Virus record (IMG/VR): IMGVR_UViG_3300042691_007365
Span: 1 to 22,768 of that record
Direction: 5' to 3' (one strand)
DNA: 22,768 nt
Source of the DNA: a virus
Position numbers and translations under genes: made by a program. How positions within the stretch are numbered: the first letter of the stretch is position 1; each line of letters starts with the position of its first letter. Shown here piece after piece: positions 22,432 to 22,768 of the stretch. The notes below the pieces were generated by a model that had not been told where the DNA came from, made no database searches, and worked only from the letters and a program-made list of their open reading frames with translations.

Positions 22432-22768
22432 ATTTTCTCCAATCTCCTCACCCTCGATAGAGCGAGCGAGTACAGTGCCGAACGACGGAACCCACGAGGG
22501 GCGCGTCGTATTGCTAATTTCCTTCAGCTTAATCTTGAGGAATCGAATAACCTTTTCTCCAGAGGAGGGGTCATCAATCATGCGGTACTGGACACCATCT
22601 CCAGCGATCGACATCCCATACTTTTTACCCCTCTTAATTCGGCTATGCAAATATGCCGCTGCGGGGTTATCTGGGTGTAGGCGAACCTTGATGTTCAGCC
22701 TATAGTCGCTAGAAACAGAGCCATCCACAACTTCTCCAAGTTCGCGGAGGACACCATCTTTCATGTGA
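21814..22768 (-). CDS. Prohead protease-scaffold fusion, 5' end cut off by the window
   Basis: The frame is open to the right edge: the codon before the ATG at 22764 is His (CAC) and no stop is seen, so the true start is probably outside the window. In the visible part, numbered from that ATG, GMSIAG (residues 50-55) places a serine (Ser52) like the nucleophile of S78/XkdF-type prohead proteases, whose active motif is usually G-(L/M)-S-I-G. Residues 76-95 (LKIKLKEISNTTRPSWVPSF) match the strand with 'L.E.S....P' that follows in that family. The catalytic His of the family usually lies upstream and may be beyond the edge. From residue 112 on the composition changes to an Ala/Pro/Glu-rich and helical scaffold. 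The enzyme cuts scaffold and capsid during head maturation. Confidence 0.8.
   Translation of the reverse strand, partial: HMKDGVLRELGEVVDGSVSSDYRLNIKVRLHPDNPAAAYLHSRIKRGKKYGMSIAGDGVQYRMIDDPSSGEKVIRFLKIKLKEISNTTRPSWVPSFGTVLARSIEGEEIGENMAEELVKSDATEVVENVAANESAEPVADQVTEQTEAPVVEATPAPAEEAAPVEAAAPAEETEDVERARIAKRDAQKLVDAFNALKGQLETLGVFEPDAPQAAEEAPVAKTEDAPADENVDFNGVSVRRDLAEAITAFVTAKVDESTAVLRETVEKQAEYIKKLEELPAGKLPAPVVREKFETGLPDLGAMSNEEKLKYALGNIYK
22437..22448 (-). promoter_or_regulatory. Internal ribosome binding site for the nested scaffold
   Basis: The minus strand reads AGGAG, then ATT, then GGAG, five bases ahead of the in-frame ATG at 22431. Two purine-rich sites in a row at the junction between the protease and scaffold parts are unlikely to be by chance, though Glu-rich coding (GAG GAG ... 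GGA GAA) can also create them. Confidence 0.6.

Noticed and set aside
21790-22680. Long plus-strand frame of 296 codons opposite the protease/scaffold gene
   Set aside because: It is antisense to a well supported gene, has no ribosome binding site of note and is rich in Leu/Ser/Cys as expected from the complement of a biased coding sequence.
1-22768. Search by eye for tRNA genes, CRISPR arrays, insertion sequences, integrase or attachment sites
   Set aside because: No cloverleaf, direct repeat-spacer pattern, transposase-like frame or terminal inverted repeat was seen; the window is continuous late phage genes.

Overview
The window is a stretch of the late structural (head, connector and tail) module of a tailed double-stranded DNA phage or prophage. 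Every gene I can support lies on the minus strand, so the biological reading direction runs from base 22768 down to base 1. Genes are packed with TAATG or ATGA overlaps or gaps of a few bases, and most starts have a strong AGGAG-type ribosome binding site. A long tape measure gene, a tail assembly chaperone pair with a lambda-type GGGAAAG slippery site, a tail terminator and a tail tube, with no sheath or contractile baseplate genes, point to a siphovirus with a long flexible tail. At a rough 1.5 angstrom per tape residue the tail would be about 220 nm. The host cannot be read from this window. Several fibre modules resemble types common in aquatic environmental phages, so an aquatic bacterium is a reasonable but weak guess.

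Head region (22768 to about 18680): a 5'-truncated prohead protease fused to an acidic scaffold, with a well placed internal start that would make free scaffold (compare lambda C/Nu3). It is followed by the major capsid protein, a small unknown gene, a GT4-type glycosyltransferase, a tiny very basic protein and a gp6-like head-tail connector. The glycosyltransferase is the clearest accessory gene: it sits between capsid and connector genes.

Connector and tail region (18680 to 11149): a neck or tail-completion protein, the tail terminator, the tail tube, the chaperone G with its -1 frameshift product GT, and the 1497-residue tape measure.

Tail tip and adhesion region (11100 to 1): a 984-residue distal tail protein with an N-terminal carbohydrate-binding-like domain and about six fibronectin-like repeats, a hub-like protein, an OB-fold/collar/His-x-His spike or fibre, and then at least seven more fibre, collagen-like or small beta-rich genes. 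The last runs off the window.

Three intergenic gaps hold strong RNA hairpins: after the capsid gene (GAAA loop), before the tape measure (14-bp stem with a following U run) and after the tape measure (UUCG loop). In all three, one pair is G-U in the minus-strand RNA but A-C on the other strand, so the structures favour the direction of gene expression. They probably set relative amounts of capsid, tail and tape products. No terminase, portal, lysis, integrase or replication genes, no tRNAs, no CRISPR arrays and no insertion sequences were seen. No gene-free stretch is longer than about 80 bases.
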